Assembly: GCA_028279425.1 (NCBI GenBank)
Contig: JANQNV010000028.1
Location: 1-64,000 of the forward strand
Direction: 5' to 3'
Length of the DNA stretch: 64,000 nt
Origin: Longimicrobiales bacterium
GTDB lineage: Bacteria; Gemmatimonadota; Gemmatimonadetes; Longimicrobiales; Gaopeijiaceae
In this document: positions 24,405 to 32,471 of the stretch, one piece after another
Layout: each line of letters opens with the position of its first letter
Position numbering within the stretch: position 1 is the stretch's first letter
The notes under the pieces: generated by a model
What the model was told of the DNA's origin: nothing
Databases searched by the model: none
The model's input: only the letters and a program-made list of their open reading frames with translations
Translations under genes and position numbers: made by a program

Positions 24405-25853
24405 ATGTCCGTGGAACGCACCATCCTGGGGGGAGATCTGGAGATCTCTCGCATCCTCACCGGCCTCTGGCAGATCGCCGATATGGAGCGGGGCGGCCGC
24501 GAGCTCGACCCCGCCGTCGCGGCCCGGGCGATGCAGCCGTACGTCGACGCGGGGCTGACCACCTTCGACATGGCCGACCACTACGGGTCGTCGGAGGTCA
24601 TCGCCGGCCACTTCCGGAGCGCGCACCCCGACACCCCGGTCCAGCTTCTCACCAAGTGGGTTCCCGACCCGGGCCGGCGCTCGAAAGAAGACGTCAGGGC
24701 GGCGATCGAACGAGCGCTCGATCGCACTCGGAGCGACGCCGTCGATCTCCTGCAGTTCCACGCCTGGCGCTACTCCGACCCCGGCTGGCTCGACTGCATG
24801 TTCGAGCTCGACGAGCTGCGGCGCGAAGGTCTGATCCGGCACCTCGGAGTGACGAACTTCGACACCGCCCACCTCGCGATGCTGCTTCACTCCGGCATCC
24901 CGATCGTGAGCAATCAGGTCTGCTTCTCGCTGCTCGACCGGCGTGCTCGTCGCTCGATGCTCGACCTCTGCATCGCCCACGACGTGAAGCTGTTGGCGTT
25001 CGGGACCGTCGCGGGTGGCCTGCTCACCGAGAAGTGGCTGGGTGCGGACGACCCGGGCGACATCGACGCGCTGCAGACCTGGTCGCAGATGAAGTACGCC
25101 CGCTTCGTCGAGGCGGCGGGAGGATGGGCGCCGTTTCAACGGCTTCTTCGCGCCGTGAAGTCGGTCGCGGATCGCCACGGCGTGTCGATGGCCAACGTCG
25201 CCTGCCGAGCCGTTCTCCAGGAGGATGGGGTCGGCGGGGTCATCATCGGCGCTCGTCTCGGCTCGAGCGAACACATCGACGACAACCTCCGCCTCTTCTC
25301 GTTCGAACTCGACGCCTCGGACCAGGCCGTCCTCGACGAAGCCCTCGCGGGGCTCGAGGCCATCCCAGGAGACTGCGGCGACGAGTATCGGAAGCCTCCC
25401 TTCCTCACCGCCTCCGGAGATCTGAGCCACCACTTCGAGGCCGCTCCCCCGCCCTACTCCGTTCGCGCGGGCGAGCGAGGCGAGCGCATCCTATCCGGCA
25501 CGATCTGGGAAGACATCGCGGGCTTCAGCCGAGCCGTCCGACGAGGGAACCGCGTCCTCGTATCGGGGACCACCGCGACCCACGGCGACCGGTTGATCGG
25601 GGGCACGGACCCCGCATCGCAGATGCACTTCATCGTCGACAAGATCGAGGGTGCGCTCCAGTCGGTCGGTGGATCGCTCGACGACGTCATCCGCACGCGG
25701 ATCTACGTGCAGAACGCGTCGCAGTGGGAGCCGATCAGCCGCGCCCACGGAGAGCGATTCGGCGCGATCGGCCCCGCCAACACGCTGATTCGCGCCGACC
25801 TGGTCGGAGACGGCTACCTGGTCGAGATGGAGGCGGAGGCGTTGCTGGAGTAG
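24405..25853 (+). CDS. Aldo/keto reductase fused to a RidA/YjgF domain
   Basis: About 482 residues. Residues 1-340 are an AKR barrel: FDMADHYGSSE (Asp/Tyr of the tetrad), LLTKWVPDP (Lys), LLQFHAWRY (His), HLGVTNFD, and a C-terminal cofactor strand IIGARLGSSEHIDDNL. Residues 350-482 are RidA-like: VRRGNRVLVSGTTATHGDRL, DVIRTRIYVQN with the carboxylate-binding Arg, and the closing LVEMEAEALLE. RidA hydrolyses reactive enamine/imine intermediates, so reduction and imine removal in one chain fit amine or amino acid catabolism with the upstream permease. The start ATG at 24405 is two bases after the permease stop. The 3' end is duplicated at 28990-29130. Confidence 0.9.
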   Translation: MSVERTILGGDLEISRILTGLWQIADMERGGRELDPAVAARAMQPYVDAGLTTFDMADHYGSSEVIAGHFRSAHPDTPVQLLTKWVPDPGRRSKEDVRAAIERALDRTRSDAVDLLQFHAWRYSDPGWLDCMFELDELRREGLIRHLGVTNFDTAHLAMLLHSGIPIVSNQVCFSLLDRRARRSMLDLCIAHDVKLLAFGTVAGGLLTEKWLGADDPGDIDALQTWSQMKYARFVEAAGGWAPFQRLLRAVKSVADRHGVSMANVACRAVLQEDGVGGVIIGARLGSSEHIDDNLRLFSFELDASDQAVLDEALAGLEAIPGDCGDEYRKPPFLTASGDLSHHFEAAPPPYSVRAGERGERILSGTIWEDIAGFSRAVRRGNRVLVSGTTATHGDRLIGGTDPASQMHFIVDKIEGALQSVGGSLDDVIRTRIYVQNASQWEPISRAHGERFGAIGPANTLIRADLVGDGYLVEMEAEALLE

Positions 25854-25878
25854 AGACGCCCTTCGCTCACCGCCCCCC
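25713..25878 (+). repeat. Left copy of 166-bp direct repeat
   Basis: Bases 25713-25878 match 28990-29155 with no gaps and five mismatches that I can count. The repeat covers the last 47 codons of the AKR-RidA gene, the 13-base gap, and the last four codons of the opposite-strand M28 peptidase gene. Here only those few peptidase codons remain before the sequence changes to module 2. Confidence 0.9.
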
Positions 25879-25969
25879 CGACCGGAGCACGTCGTCCGGG
25901 AGTCCGAGTCCGTACAGCTGCCCGTGGGCGTCGGGGTGCGCCGCCACATGAGCGGGCGGATGGCAGGGG

Positions 25970-28564
25970 TCAGTCGCCCTTCAGCGCCTCCGTCGGCGCC
26001 ACGCGCGCGGCGCTCCGCAGGGGGAGGGCGGCGGCCAGCGCCGCGACGCTCCCGAGGACCAGCAGGACCGCCCCCACCACGGCGGGATCGGTCGGCGCCA
26101 CGCCCACGAGGAGCGCCTCCACGGCCCGTCGACCGACCTGCGCCAGCCCGAGGCCGGCCACCAGGCCGACCCCGAGCACGGCGGCGGTCCCGGCGCCCAC
26201 CTCGCGCAGGACGCGTCCGACCGGAGCGCCGAGCGCCCGTCGAATCCCGATCTCGGCGCGTCGGGCGGCCACCGACCGGGCGGTGATCCCGAAGATCCCG
26301 AGCGCGGCCAGCAGGAGGGAGATCCCGGCGAAGGCGCCTACGACCAGGAGGTTGAAGCGCTCTCCCGCCACGGAGGCCCGGATATCGGCACTGAGGACGA
26401 GCGTCTCCCGCGGGAGGACCCCGTCGTCCACGGAGCGGACCGCGCGCCAGACGTCGGGGGCCACATCGGCGACGGGGGGGCGGGCCCGGACCAGGAGGAG
26501 GGACCCGCCGAGCGCGACGTCGGCCAGGTCGAGGTAGACGACCGGCCGGGCCGCCTCCGCCACGGACGGCGACACGTCCCCGACGACCGCCACGATCCGC
26601 CCCTCGGCCCAGTCGGTCCGGACGTACCGATCGACGGGTTCGACGCCGGCCCCGAGGAACGTGCGGACGAACCGCTCGTTCACGACGAGGTCAGGCTCGT
26701 CGTCCCGCGTAGCGGACGAGAAGGTGCGGCCCTCCACGAGGGGAATACCGGCCGCCTCGAAGAACCCGGCAGAGACAATCCGGGTCGTGGCCCTCTCCTC
26801 GGTGCCGGTCGGTGGCGGGCCGTCGTCCACCGTGACGTCCACCAGGAGCCCCCGCTGCTCGAGGACGGGGTGGCTCGTGAAGCCGGCCGCCTCCACGGAC
26901 GGGAGGGCGCGGACCCGCTCGAGAATGCCGTCCGTCCACGCCCGCCAGGCGTCCGCGGACTCGGGGCCGTGATCCGGATCGACGTCGAAGGCCACCAGGT
27001 CGTCGGGATCGAAGCCCCGGTCGTGGACGAGGACGTTCCGGAGGGTCCCGGCCAACGCCACAGAGAGGACCACGAGCGCCGTCGAGAGCGCCACCTCGGC
27101 GGTAACCATCCCGGAGGCCGCCAGCCCGCGCCGCCCAGGCGCGGTCGTTCCGCGCAGACGTCGTCTCAGGAGGTCCCGCGGGTCCCCGGACGCGGCCCGG
27201 AGCGCGGGGACGAGACCGAACAGCGCCCCGCCCCCGACCGCGGTGGCCAGGACGACGAGCGCCACCCGGGGGTCGACCGCGACAGTGTCGAGGAGAGGGA
27301 CCCCGGGCGCTGCGGCCACGAGCACCCCGAGGAGGAGCCGGCCGACGATCAGCCCGGCCACGCCGCCTGCCGTCCCGAGAAGAAGGCTCTCGAGGAGGTA
27401 CGCCCGGGCCACCCGCATCCGTCCGGCACCGAGAGACACGCGCACGGCCAGATCCCGGGCCCGTTCCGATGTCCGGGTCAGGAGAAGGTGGGCCGTGTTC
27501 AGGAGCGTGATGGCCAGGAGCACCCCGACGGATCCGAGGAACGCGAGGAGCGCCGTGCGGACGTCGTGAACGAGCGTGTCCCGCAGCACGTCGACGCGGA
27601 GGGACACCGTGCCGTGGCTCTCGGGGAAGGCACGGGCCTGCTCGGCGGCCAGCGCGTCCATGCGGGAGCGCGCCGCCTCCAGCGCCACGCCCGAGGCCAG
27701 CCGCGCGAGCGCGTGGACTTCCCGGTCGTCGTCCTCCGTGTCTCCGGGGCCGAGCGGGCGCCAGACGTCCGCGCCCTCCGGGTAGCTCCGGGGGTCCGGG
27801 AGCACGCCGACGATCTCGAGCGGGCCGGACTCCAGTCGGAGGAGGCGGCCGAGGACGTCGGGGTCCGCCCCGAATCGGCGCGTCCACAGCCCCGCGGAGA
27901 CGAGTGCGACCGGGGTGCCGGTCGCGATCTCGTCGGGCGTGAAGGTCCTGCCAAGCACCGGTGCCACGCCGAGGAGGCCCGGCAGGTCGCCGTGGGTCCG
28001 GGCCACGCGGACCGACTCGGGGTTCCGGCCCTCGTCGTCGACCACTGTCCGCGGCGCTTCCGAGAAGCCCGCCACGGCGGAGAAGGCGTTCGCGCCGCCA
28101 AGAGCGGCGGCGTCCGCGTACGTGAGGTCGAGGCCGTCCGCCCCGGTGGAGCGGTCGGCGGCGCGGATCCGAACCAGCTCGTCGGGCGCGTCGTACGGGA
28201 GCGGCCGCAGGAGCAGCGTGTCGACAACCGCGAAGACCGCCGCCCCCGCGCCGAGCCCGACGGCCAAGGTGGACACGAGCACCCCGGTGAAGACGGGCGA
28301 ACGGCGGAGGGAACGGAGGGCGTGGCGCCCGTCGAGCAGGGCGTCCTGGATACCGGTCGAGCGGGCCGCCCGTCGGGGTGCGAGCGCCAGGACCTGACCG
28401 GCGTACCAGAGCGCCGCCCGGACCGGACCGCGCCGGCTGCGCAGCTCGGCGTGTTCCTCGTGGAGGTCGCCGAGAACGGCGCGGCCGTCCCGGTCGACGC
28501 CGAGGAGGGCGCGGGCGGCGGCGGCCAGCCAGTCGGGCGGTCCGGGGGGGCGAAGGGCGCTCAC
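25970..28564 (-). CDS. ADOP-family FtsX/MacB-like permease (module 2)
   Basis: About 864 residues. The N-terminal cytoplasmic part holds AVLGDLHEEHAELRSRRG, the ADOP signature. Then RSLRRSPVFTGVLVSTLAVG leads into the first helix, and there are two MacB/FtsX halves with LLAITLLNTAHLLLTRTSER in the middle and RSVAARRAEIGIRRALGAP near the C-terminus. Base composition looks even more GC-rich than the neighbours, with heavy use of GGG/CCC-ending codons, a hint of separate origin. The GTG start at 28564 overlaps the PadR stop (GTGA); the longer open frame upstream is a shadow of padR. The gene pair is bracketed by the 166-bp repeat. Confidence 0.88.
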   Translation of the reverse strand: MSALRPPGPPDWLAAAARALLGVDRDGRAVLGDLHEEHAELRSRRGPVRAALWYAGQVLALAPRRAARSTGIQDALLDGRHALRSLRRSPVFTGVLVSTLAVGLGAGAAVFAVVDTLLLRPLPYDAPDELVRIRAADRSTGADGLDLTYADAAALGGANAFSAVAGFSEAPRTVVDDEGRNPESVRVARTHGDLPGLLGVAPVLGRTFTPDEIATGTPVALVSAGLWTRRFGADPDVLGRLLRLESGPLEIVGVLPDPRSYPEGADVWRPLGPGDTEDDDREVHALARLASGVALEAARSRMDALAAEQARAFPESHGTVSLRVDVLRDTLVHDVRTALLAFLGSVGVLLAITLLNTAHLLLTRTSERARDLAVRVSLGAGRMRVARAYLLESLLLGTAGGVAGLIVGRLLLGVLVAAAPGVPLLDTVAVDPRVALVVLATAVGGGALFGLVPALRAASGDPRDLLRRRLRGTTAPGRRGLAASGMVTAEVALSTALVVLSVALAGTLRNVLVHDRGFDPDDLVAFDVDPDHGPESADAWRAWTDGILERVRALPSVEAAGFTSHPVLEQRGLLVDVTVDDGPPPTGTEERATTRIVSAGFFEAAGIPLVEGRTFSSATRDDEPDLVVNERFVRTFLGAGVEPVDRYVRTDWAEGRIVAVVGDVSPSVAEAARPVVYLDLADVALGGSLLLVRARPPVADVAPDVWRAVRSVDDGVLPRETLVLSADIRASVAGERFNLLVVGAFAGISLLLAALGIFGITARSVAARRAEIGIRRALGAPVGRVLREVGAGTAAVLGVGLVAGLGLAQVGRRAVEALLVGVAPTDPAVVGAVLLVLGSVAALAAALPLRSAARVAPTEALKGD

Positions 28565-28893
28565 GCCTGAGCCTCCAGCACGTCCTCGAGACCGGCCGAC
28601 AGCTCGGCCACGACGCGGTGGGAGCGGCGGAGGGCCGCCGTCCCCTCGGGCGTCACCGAGAAGACCTTCCGGGGATTCCCGCCCCGCGTCTCGTCGGCCT
28701 GCTCGAAGCGGAAGGCCACCAGACCCTTGTCTCCCATGCGGTCGAGGGTTCGGTAGAGCGCGCCGCGGGAGACCGACCGGTCCGTGGCGGACTCGATGAC
28801 CCGGCGGACCGGGAGGGCGTAGGCGTCGTCCCCGCACTGGAGGACGGCCAGGAGGACGAGGCGTTCGAACTCGCCGAGGAGGTCGGTGGACAT
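28561..28893 (-). CDS. PadR-family transcriptional regulator (module 2)
   Basis: A 110-residue winged-helix regulator. LLGEFERLVLLAVLQCGDDA is the first helix, SRGALYRTLDRMGDKGLVAF the recognition helix and wing, and RKVFSVTPEGTAALRRSH the second wing strand. It overlaps the ADOP start by four bases. A 21-bp inverted repeat at 28912-28932 lies 18 bases upstream of its ATG and is the likely autoregulatory site. Confidence 0.92.
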   Translation of the reverse strand: MSTDLLGEFERLVLLAVLQCGDDAYALPVRRVIESATDRSVSRGALYRTLDRMGDKGLVAFRFEQADETRGGNPRKVFSVTPEGTAALRRSHRVVAELSAGLEDVLEAQA

Positions 28894-28911
28894 GGGATCT
28901 CTCCGTTTACG

Positions 28912-28932
28912 TTGTCACCATAGTGGCGACAA
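28912..28932. promoter_or_regulatory. Palindromic operator of PadR module 2
   Basis: TTGTCACCA-TAG-TGGCGACAA: 9-bp arms with one mismatch and a 3-base spacer. It lies directly upstream of the PadR ATG at 28893. The arms differ from those of the other modules. Confidence 0.6.
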
Positions 28933-28947
28933 TGTATACACACCATC

Positions 28948-29130
28948 GTGCCCGGACAACGGTCCATCTTCGGCCCCATGACCCCGAGCAACGCGTCGCA
29001 GTGGGAGCCGATCAGCCGCGCCCACGGAGAGCGATTCGGCGCGATCGGACCCACCAACACGCTGATTCGCGCCGACCTGGTCGGAGACGGCTACCTGGTC
29101 GAGATGGAGGCGGAGGCGTTGCTGGAGTAG
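28948..29130 (+). pseudogene. Duplicated 3' fragment of the AKR-RidA gene
   Basis: An open frame whose last 47 codons (28990-29130) repeat the C-terminus of the RidA domain with one amino acid change (Ala to Thr). The preceding 14 codons come from module 2 flanking sequence and do not resemble RidA. The fragment lacks the catalytic part and should be non-functional. It marks the right side of the 3.1-kb insertion. Confidence 0.85.
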
Positions 29131-29155
29131 GGGCGCCCTTCGCTCACCGTCCCCC
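28990..29155 (+). repeat. Right copy of 166-bp direct repeat
   Basis: Ungapped copy of 25713-25878. This side is continuous with the intact M28 peptidase gene (stop at 29144), while the left side is continuous with the intact AKR-RidA gene. The ancestral locus therefore had the two genes convergent with a 13-base gap. Confidence 0.9.
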
Positions 29156-30769
29156 GAATCGCTGGTACAAGAAGCTCTCCTCGTCCCACCGGATCTCGCC
29201 CATCTCGTTCGCGATGTGGTGCGTCACGTGGAACACGGTGCGGAGTTCGGTCATCACCCCGTCCAGGTCCATCGGCTGGGCGAGGTCGTCGGTGGGTCGG
29301 TGGTAGCGTTCGGCGATCCAGGCGTTGAGCTCCCCTTGCGCGTCTCGGGTCGGATCGACCGCCGAGCGCGCGCTCTGCACCCAGATCGCCGGAATGCCCT
29401 GGCGCACGAAGGCGTATTGATCGCTGCGGATGAACAGGTTCTGATCGGGCGTGGGGTCGGGGCTCACAGGGGTCCCGCTGCGAGCGACGGCTACGTCCAC
29501 CGCCTCCGAGAGATTCGAATGCTCGTACCCGAATGCGAGCATGTCGGACGTCGCCGTGATCATCCCCATCACCCCGTCGATGTTCTGGTTGGCGACCACC
29601 CGTCCATCGACCGTGGGGAAGCGCGCGAAGTACTCGGAGCCGAGGAGACCGGATTCCTCTGCCGTGACCCAGAGGAAGAGGATCGAGCGGCGAGGCGCCT
29701 CCATGCGCGTAAGCACCGAGGCGAGCGTGAGCAGCGCCGCAGACCCCGACGCGTTGTCGAGCGTCCCGTTGTAGATCGAATCGCCGCCTACCGGGATACC
29801 GACGCCCAGATGATCGAGGTGCGCGGTGAGCACGAGGTGTTCGTCTCGCAGGTCGGGGTCGGACCCGGGCAGGAGCGCGGCCACGTTCGCGCTCTCGAAC
29901 GGGTCGTGTACGAAGCGCGCTCGCACCTCGGCCTCCATATCCAGGTCGAACGAGCGCGGCGTGCCGGATCGGATGCTCGCCATCACGCTGTCGAAGTCCT
30001 GTCCGACGCTCGCCATCCACGCGGACGCCACCTCAGTGGAGACGGTGAGGGAGGCGGCGAGTTCCTCTCCGCCGGCCCGCTCGGTCATTCCCTCCGGCAC
30101 GACGTAGTGCGTTCGGGTGCGCGGAGGGAGCCCACCCGGACCCCCACCCGTCCGGATCACGACCACGCCAGCGGCACCCCGGGCCCGAAGCTGCGAGTCG
30201 CGACTGGCGCCGCTCGACAGCACGGTCCGCTCCAGCGAGCCGAAGCCGTCGGGTGCGCCGGAGACGACGACCACGAGCTTGCCCTCCACGTCGATTCCGT
30301 CGAGGTCGTCGTAGCCGAGCGTCGGCATGCTGATCCCGAAGCCGCCGAAGACGAGGGGCGCCCGGAGATCGACGCTCGTGGCCGTGACCCGGGGCACGAT
30401 CGTGACGTCCGCACCGTACTCCAGCGCGCGACCCGCCACCGTGAACGAGGCCGACCCCGGCTCGAGAGTCGCGCGTCGGAAGAGAATCGGCTGGACCCAG
30501 CTTTCGTCCACGCCTCCGGGCACCAAGCCGAGCGCCTCCGCCTCTCGGATCACGTACGCGGCCGCCGAGTCGTAGCCGGCGGTGCCCGGGCGACGCCCCT
30601 GCATCGCGTCGCTGGAAATGGCCGTCTGGTGTGCGAGATAGGCGTCCATCGAGAGGCTGTCAGCTGCGTCGTCGAGCGAGATCGGGGGTGGCTCGGTGGC
30701 GCACGAGGAGAGTGCGGCGACGAACAGGGGAGCGAGGGTCGCCACCGCTGGCATCCTTCTCGAAATCAT
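29144..30769 (-). CDS. M28-family zinc metallopeptidase lipoprotein with PA domain
   Basis: About 541 residues. MISRRMPAVATLAPLFVAAL then SSC gives a lipoprotein signal with the cysteine at 23. A protease-associated insert (about 130-260, with YDDLDGIDVEGKLVVVVSG and GAAGVVVIRTGG) precedes the catalytic M28 fold. The metal ligands are visible in LTAHLDHLGVG (His, Asp), NGTLDNASGSAALLTLA (bridging Asp), VTAEESGLLGSEYFARFP (Glu pair) and NIDGVMG (Asp). It is an aminopeptidase-type enzyme exported to the periplasm or cell surface. The ATG at 30769 directly precedes the signal. Confidence 0.92.
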   Translation of the reverse strand: MISRRMPAVATLAPLFVAALSSCATEPPPISLDDAADSLSMDAYLAHQTAISSDAMQGRRPGTAGYDSAAAYVIREAEALGLVPGGVDESWVQPILFRRATLEPGSASFTVAGRALEYGADVTIVPRVTATSVDLRAPLVFGGFGISMPTLGYDDLDGIDVEGKLVVVVSGAPDGFGSLERTVLSSGASRDSQLRARGAAGVVVIRTGGGPGGLPPRTRTHYVVPEGMTERAGGEELAASLTVSTEVASAWMASVGQDFDSVMASIRSGTPRSFDLDMEAEVRARFVHDPFESANVAALLPGSDPDLRDEHLVLTAHLDHLGVGIPVGGDSIYNGTLDNASGSAALLTLASVLTRMEAPRRSILFLWVTAEESGLLGSEYFARFPTVDGRVVANQNIDGVMGMITATSDMLAFGYEHSNLSEAVDVAVARSGTPVSPDPTPDQNLFIRSDQYAFVRQGIPAIWVQSARSAVDPTRDAQGELNAWIAERYHRPTDDLAQPMDLDGVMTELRTVFHVTHHIANEMGEIRWDEESFLYQRFGGR

Positions 30770-30966
30770 GACCGTGCGCCTCGCGAGGTGTGGGTCGGGA
30801 CGGGGCCTGCGCGAGGCAGTCTGGGGCCGATGTCCAGCGGAGGCCACCACCGGCAACGGGTCAACTCATCCGACCTGCGCCTCCTCGGGCCCAACGCCCG
30901 TGACCGGTCTCGCGCCCTGACCGCGCGATATGGTCGAAGATCCGATCGACCCACCGGAGGTTCACC

Positions 30967-32394
30967 ATGCGCCGTTTCTGCCGTCCCATCTCTCGCCTCG
31001 CGCCGCTTCACCTGCTCCGGTCCGCGGGCCTCTCGTTCGCGCTGACCGTTGCCGCCGTGGCGTTGCCCGCCCCCGCGGCAGGAGCGCCCGGTGCGGACGC
31101 CTCCACCGACGCGCCCAAGACCGACGGTGACTACGAGATTCTCGTCGCGCCGCGGGGGTCGGCCGCCGCCGAAACGGCCGCCGCCCGAGCAGACGGCACT
31201 CGCATCCTTGCGGAACGGCGCCTCTTCCGTGCCCTGAATCGCGCCGCCGAGCTGTTGTCCGAGCCGGGCGCCACCACCGTCACGATCCGGCTCGCCGAGG
31301 GCGAGTACCCGGGCCAGGCGGGCCTCGGCGTGTGGACGATTCCCACCATCGCGAATCCCGAGGGACGGTTGCGCATCCTGGGTGGCTACGACGACGCCTT
31401 CTCGGCCCGCAGTCCCTTCACCCATCTCAGTCGACTCGTGACGCAAGAAGGACGGGACGGTGCATTCATCACGGTGGAGCGTCGCTCGCAGCTCGCCGAA
31501 CTGGTGATCAGCGGCCTTCATTTCGACGCCGCCCCGTCGAACAACTACGACGCGCGCAGCAACAGCATCCTCAAGGGCAGCTCCCGCACCTACGGCCTGC
31601 TGAGCTTCAACCAGCTTCGGGTCGAGTCGCTGGTGGTCGCCGACAACATCTTCATCAACGGCGCGCACGGGGCGTTCGATCCCGCCATCGGCGGCGTTCC
31701 CGGCTCGAGGGTCGAGATCCGCAACAACCTGTTCTTGAACACGATCAAGCCGATGAAGGCGTCGGCTCTGAGTCGGGGGACCGACGTCGACATCGTGATC
31801 CAGGGCAACTCGTTCATCCTCAACTGGCCCTTCAATCCAGACCCCACCTCGAGCAACGTCGGGGTCGTCGAGCTCTACCACTCCGACGGCTACAAGACGC
31901 TCACCTTCGAAGACAACCTCTTCGCCTTCAATCCGGGCGGTGCGATGCAGCAGGACTGGGCCCCCGACCGCATGGGCCCGATCACCCTGCGCAACAACCT
32001 CTTCCACGCCAACGGGTCGCTGTTCTCGACCGCCACTCCCGAGGACGGCGTCATCGTCGGGAAGTTCGGGACGAATCCGACCTACATGTCGCTCGACCTC
32101 ATCGCGGTCGAAGACGATTTCGACTACACGGTCGAGGGGAATGTCTCGATGGATCCGGGCATCACGCTCTCGATCGCCCCCCTCCAGGCCGTCGACAGCG
32201 ACGCGGTCCAGCGCGAGGACACCTTCATCAACGACGTCCGCCGGATTCTGGGTATGAACCAGAGCGGGGGCGCCGTCCCGATCGCCAACTACGCCCCTCG
32301 GATGGTCTACCTGCCCGAGCACCCGCCGATCCCCTCCAACCCGGAGGCGCAGCGGTACGGGATCCAGCCCGGTCAGGTGTGGGGGGCGCGGTGA
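30967..32394 (+). CDS. Secreted right-handed beta-helix protein
   Basis: A 475-residue protein with a Sec signal (basic start MRRFCRPISR, hydrophobic LSFALTVAAVALPAP, cleavage after AGA near 41). The body is rich in short repeated strands and Asn ladders (GLHFDAAPSNNYDARSN, VADNIFINGAHGAFDPA, IRNNLFLNTI, IQGNSFILN, LRNNLFHANG), the pattern of pectate-lyase-like parallel beta-helices. Catalytic residues cannot be assigned, so it could be a polysaccharide lyase or a binding protein. GGAGG lies eight bases upstream of the ATG. It is divergent from the M28 peptidase with about 200 bases of shared promoter region. Confidence 0.83.
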   Translation: MRRFCRPISRLAPLHLLRSAGLSFALTVAAVALPAPAAGAPGADASTDAPKTDGDYEILVAPRGSAAAETAAARADGTRILAERRLFRALNRAAELLSEPGATTVTIRLAEGEYPGQAGLGVWTIPTIANPEGRLRILGGYDDAFSARSPFTHLSRLVTQEGRDGAFITVERRSQLAELVISGLHFDAAPSNNYDARSNSILKGSSRTYGLLSFNQLRVESLVVADNIFINGAHGAFDPAIGGVPGSRVEIRNNLFLNTIKPMKASALSRGTDVDIVIQGNSFILNWPFNPDPTSSNVGVVELYHSDGYKTLTFEDNLFAFNPGGAMQQDWAPDRMGPITLRNNLFHANGSLFSTATPEDGVIVGKFGTNPTYMSLDLIAVEDDFDYTVEGNVSMDPGITLSIAPLQAVDSDAVQREDTFINDVRRILGMNQSGGAVPIANYAPRMVYLPEHPPIPSNPEAQRYGIQPGQVWGAR

Positions 32395-32471
32395 CGGGCG
32401 GGTGAGGCCGGTCAACGACGGAGAGCCCAGCATCTGCGACTTCGGACCCAGTTGCCGCGAACAACGAGACG

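Noticed and set aside
26870-28570. Long plus-strand open frame (566 codons) opposite the module 2 permease
   Set aside because: Same reason: it mirrors the GC-rich ADOP codons and has no recognisable protein features.
29216-31045. Long plus-strand open frame (609 codons) opposite the M28 peptidase
   Set aside because: Antisense shadow; the peptidase on the other strand has intact catalytic motifs and signal.
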